From Clostridium_AW sp040797845 (GTDB lineage Bacteria > Bacillota > Clostridia > Clostridiales > Clostridiaceae): 64,000 nucleotides of DNA. The position numbers and the translations under genes were made by a program. The stretch's first letter is position 1. Every line of letters starts with the position of its first letter. The stretch spans positions 1-64,000 of the forward strand of contig JBFNFA010000005.1 of NCBI GenBank assembly GCA_040797845.1, in the 5' to 3' direction. Shown one piece after another: positions 62,171-64,000 of the stretch. The notes below the pieces were generated by a model that saw only the letters and a program-made list of their open reading frames with translations, did no database searches and was not told the origin of the DNA.

Positions 62171-62383
62171 CTAATAATCATCCTCCCAATTATAGTAATT
62201 ACATTTAACTAGTTAATTGTAGTGTGCAATATACGATTTTCACGGCTCCAGAGATATTTGAATTAAATATCACGTATGTTTAATTTTACCATATATTTCA
62301 CACAAATAATAGAATTGAATTCTTCACTAAAAACTATTAGACACGTTTCAAATATTAGGGGTAACAACAAGGAGTAAGAAAGA

Positions 62384-62443
62384 ATGGCGAAAAGTGTTCT
62401 TTGGAAGCATGATAAAGATGAACATAAAGGAAAAGTTAAGTGA
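62384..62443 (+). other. Very short ORF in intergenic region
   Basis: AAGGAGTAAGAAAGA then ATG and 19 codons (MAKSVLWKHDKDEHKGKVK). Could be a leader peptide or remnant. The rest of 62171-62688 is the right half of E5 and a conserved promoter region. Confidence 0.3.
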
Positions 62444-62465
62444 AGTTAATTTACATTATGAATAT

Positions 62466-62532
62466 TAGGCGAAATAACTATTGAAATTTGAAAGATGAAC
62501 AATGTTCTTTGAAAACTGAATAATACGGTGTT
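62466..62532 (+). repeat. Right half of intercassette element E5
   Basis: AGGCGAAATAACTATTGAAATTTG, GAACAATGTTC and CTGAATAATACGGTGTT (62516-62532), matching the right part of E2. Confidence 0.82.
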
Positions 62533-62635
62533 AGGAAGTAAAATTGCTTTGTATTTATTTCCAAATAGACCATGGATTAGTGTATAAATATGATATAATT
62601 ACTATTAGTTAAGTAACAATAGTAATATAATGCGG
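62533..62635 (+). promoter_or_regulatory. Conserved cassette promoter/leader region
   Basis: AGGAAGTAAAATTGCTTTGT to ACAATAGTAATATAATG, about 80% identical to 50631-50735, with GATATAAT near 62592. Confidence 0.6.
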
Positions 62636-62688
62636 CTTATGAAAGATGTAAAAAAAACTCAATAAATAGTAATTTGGAGGGGGAAAAG

Positions 62689-63273
62689 ATGACAGAAAGA
62701 GAAAAGATGTTAGCAGGTCTGCTTTATGATTGTGGCGATAAAGAGTTATTAGAGCAGTGGCATAAGGCTAAAAATTTGATACGTGATTATAATGTAACTG
62801 ATTCAGAAGATAGATTAAAGAAACATAATATATTAGAAAAACTTCTTGGTGGGTATGGAGATAATTTATGGATTACCGCACCGTTTTATGTGGACTATGG
62901 TAATAATATTTATTTTGGAAACAACTGTGAAGTAAATATGAATTGTACATTTTTAGATGATAACAGAATTGAAATAGGTGATAATGCACTTATTGCACCT
63001 AATGTTCAGATATATACAGCATTTCATCCAACAAATGCAAAAGAACGTTTTGGAGAGTGTAAAGATGATGGTTCTTTTGAATTTTGTAAAACGCAGACTG
63101 CACCAGTGAAAATAGGGAATAATGTCTGGATTGGTGGTGGCGTTGTTATTTTACCTGATGTTACAATTGGAGATAATGTTGTCATTGGAGCAGGAAGTAT
63201 TGTAACAAAGGATATTCCTGCAGATACAATTGCTTTTGGAAATCCATGCAGAGTTATTAAAAAGAATGTATAA
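62689..63273 (+). CDS. Maltose/galactoside O-acetyltransferase family (hexapeptide repeat)
   Basis: About 194 residues. N-terminal Mac domain (MTEREKMLAGLLYDCGDKEL) then left-handed beta-helix hexapeptide repeats (IEIGDNALIAPNVQIYT, GNNVWIGGGVVILPDVTIGDNVVIGAGS). Catalytic histidine in AFHPTNAKER. It acetylates a sugar hydroxyl with acetyl-CoA. ATG 62689 follows GGAGGGGG. Confidence 0.9.
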   Translation: MTEREKMLAGLLYDCGDKELLEQWHKAKNLIRDYNVTDSEDRLKKHNILEKLLGGYGDNLWITAPFYVDYGNNIYFGNNCEVNMNCTFLDDNRIEIGDNALIAPNVQIYTAFHPTNAKERFGECKDDGSFEFCKTQTAPVKIGNNVWIGGGVVILPDVTIGDNVVIGAGSIVTKDIPADTIAFGNPCRVIKKNV

Positions 63274-63374
63274 ACAAATTCCAATTTATAGAGTTGGGGT
63301 AACATAATTTTAGCTTCAGTTCTGTCGTATCTTTCCTATTTAACGTAACAACTTAAAAAGCGAACAATTTACAC

Positions 63375-63521
63375 AACACCACATTATTCAATTTTTGAAT
63401 TCTGTGGTATTTTTACGTCGTAATTCAAGGATAAAGTGACGTATTTTGAAAATATTACGAAGTAACTGTTGAATTTAAAAGTGCGAACGATGGATCTTTG
63501 AAAATTGAATATTGCGGTGCT
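63375..63521 (+). repeat. Intercassette element E6
   Basis: AACACCACATTATTCAA (63375-63391), terminator to TCTGTGGTATTTTTACG, then GAAGTAACTGTTGAATTT and GGATCTTTGAAAATTGAATATTGCGGTGCTT. Left and right arms carry compensating differences from E2. Confidence 0.78.
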
Positions 63522-63698
63522 TAAAAATAGAGTTATAATTAATAAATGTGATAATATAGTGTTAACGATATGGAGGATATGCTATAATTTCTATATTTTA
63601 ATAAACAATTGATATAAATTGTTTATTAGTTTTTTATTTAACTAATATATAAATAGGAATTTGTAGTGGACATTATTTACAGAATGGGAGGTATTGAC

Positions 63699-63893
63699 TT
63701 GAGCAATAATAAATATGATGGTCTTACTAAATATCTTGTCACTGGAATGATAATTGGTTTATTTGTAGGTGTTGCTTTTTCAATAATTATGAGAAATAAT
63801 ACCTTTTGGGCAATAAGTTCCCCAGGTTTTGGTCTATCATTTGGTTTGCTAATTGCAGATATTATATGGTGTGTAAAGAAGTGGGAAAAATAA
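63699..63893 (+). CDS. Small two-helix membrane protein
   Basis: 64 residues with two transmembrane helices (YLVTGMIIGLFVGVAFSII and the SPGFGLSFGLLIADIIWC region). TTG 63699 is preferred because GGGAGG lies seven bases upstream; the frame is open from GTG 63666. AATAGGAATTTGTAG occurs just before, as with other cassette genes. Function unknown. 63894-64000 shows no gene. Confidence 0.6.
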   Translation: MSNNKYDGLTKYLVTGMIIGLFVGVAFSIIMRNNTFWAISSPGFGLSFGLLIADIIWCVKKWEK

Positions 63894-64000
63894 TCATAAT
63901 GTGAAGCACGATAAATTCCAGTTTAAGGTTGAGCATTATAAATAATAATTTATATGAATAATAAAAAATAAAGATAACTTTCCTTTGAACCCCACTATTT

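Noticed and set aside
49753..63521. Calling the array a true integron
   Set aside because: No IntI integrase, no attI and no clear RYYYAAC/GTTRRRY pairs are visible; only the layout is similar.

Overview
The window is AT-rich, low-GC Gram-positive DNA with strong GGAGG-type ribosome binding sites and many intrinsic terminators. The gene set fits a Clostridium close to the C. botulinum / C. sporogenes group: UviB-like holin peptide, DUF1659/DUF2922 pair, a TIGR04540-type protein, YdbC, YjdM, an acyl-CoA dehydrogenase-ETF-rubredoxin fusion and a flavodiiron protein. Species assignment is inference. No rRNA, tRNA or CRISPR array was recognised.

1-27.7 kb is mostly chromosomal. It holds a serine/threonine transporter (sstT) and a zinc DD-carboxypeptidase. 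An operon of cell-envelope and two-component genes follows (2459-7370). Next come a truncated esterase, an O2-detoxification pair (acyl-CoA dehydrogenase/ETF/rubredoxin fusion plus flavodiiron protein) and a MarR unit with a perfect operator palindrome. Then come an APC permease with an amidohydrolase, a TetR-NhaC antiporter unit, an AraC/DUF1835 regulator and a MerR/TipAS regulator with an internal duplication. A cargo-less Tn554-type transposon (tnpA, tnpB, tnpC) at 20.8-24.4 kb sits next to a lipoprotein/response regulator/histidine kinase unit.

27.7-45.8 kb is an accessory, defence-like island. Three genes for an SPFH/zinc-ribbon protein and two membrane proteins lie between two copies of a ~164-bp direct repeat. 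After them come an HNH nuclease, a MazG-like pyrophosphohydrolase and a HEPN-motif protein. A restriction-modification-like locus follows, with two different DNA methyltransferases flanking a PD-(D/E)XK/SF2-helicase/HNH-repeat protein. Then come a frameshifted winged-helix gene, a DUF3267 protease, an AlbA_2 protein, and a PLD-nuclease/SF2-helicase/DUF3427 protein convergent with a Nudix hydrolase. This last pair is bracketed by a short palindrome-containing direct repeat.

45.9-49.8 kb is a compact phage-derived module: XRE regulator, phage replication protein, DnaC-like loader, sigma-like factor, UviB-like holin, DUF1659, DUF2922 and an amidase.

49.7-64 kb contains the most unusual structure. 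Single small genes (Imm26-like, isoprenylcysteine methyltransferase-like, GNAT + PhzF, sugar O-acetyltransferase, small membrane protein) are separated by repeated ~120-bp intergenic elements. Each element starts with AACACCGTATTATTCAA and ends with its reverse complement, so each gene is enclosed by inverted repeats, as in a cassette array. One element is split by a reverse-oriented, GC-richer GNAT gene. Between 53.4 and 61.5 kb lie more ordinary genes: a YHYH protein, YjdM, YdbC, an iron alcohol dehydrogenase, a probable DUF6414 protein next to an IS200/IS605-type end remnant, a P-loop kinase and a DUF3795 protein.
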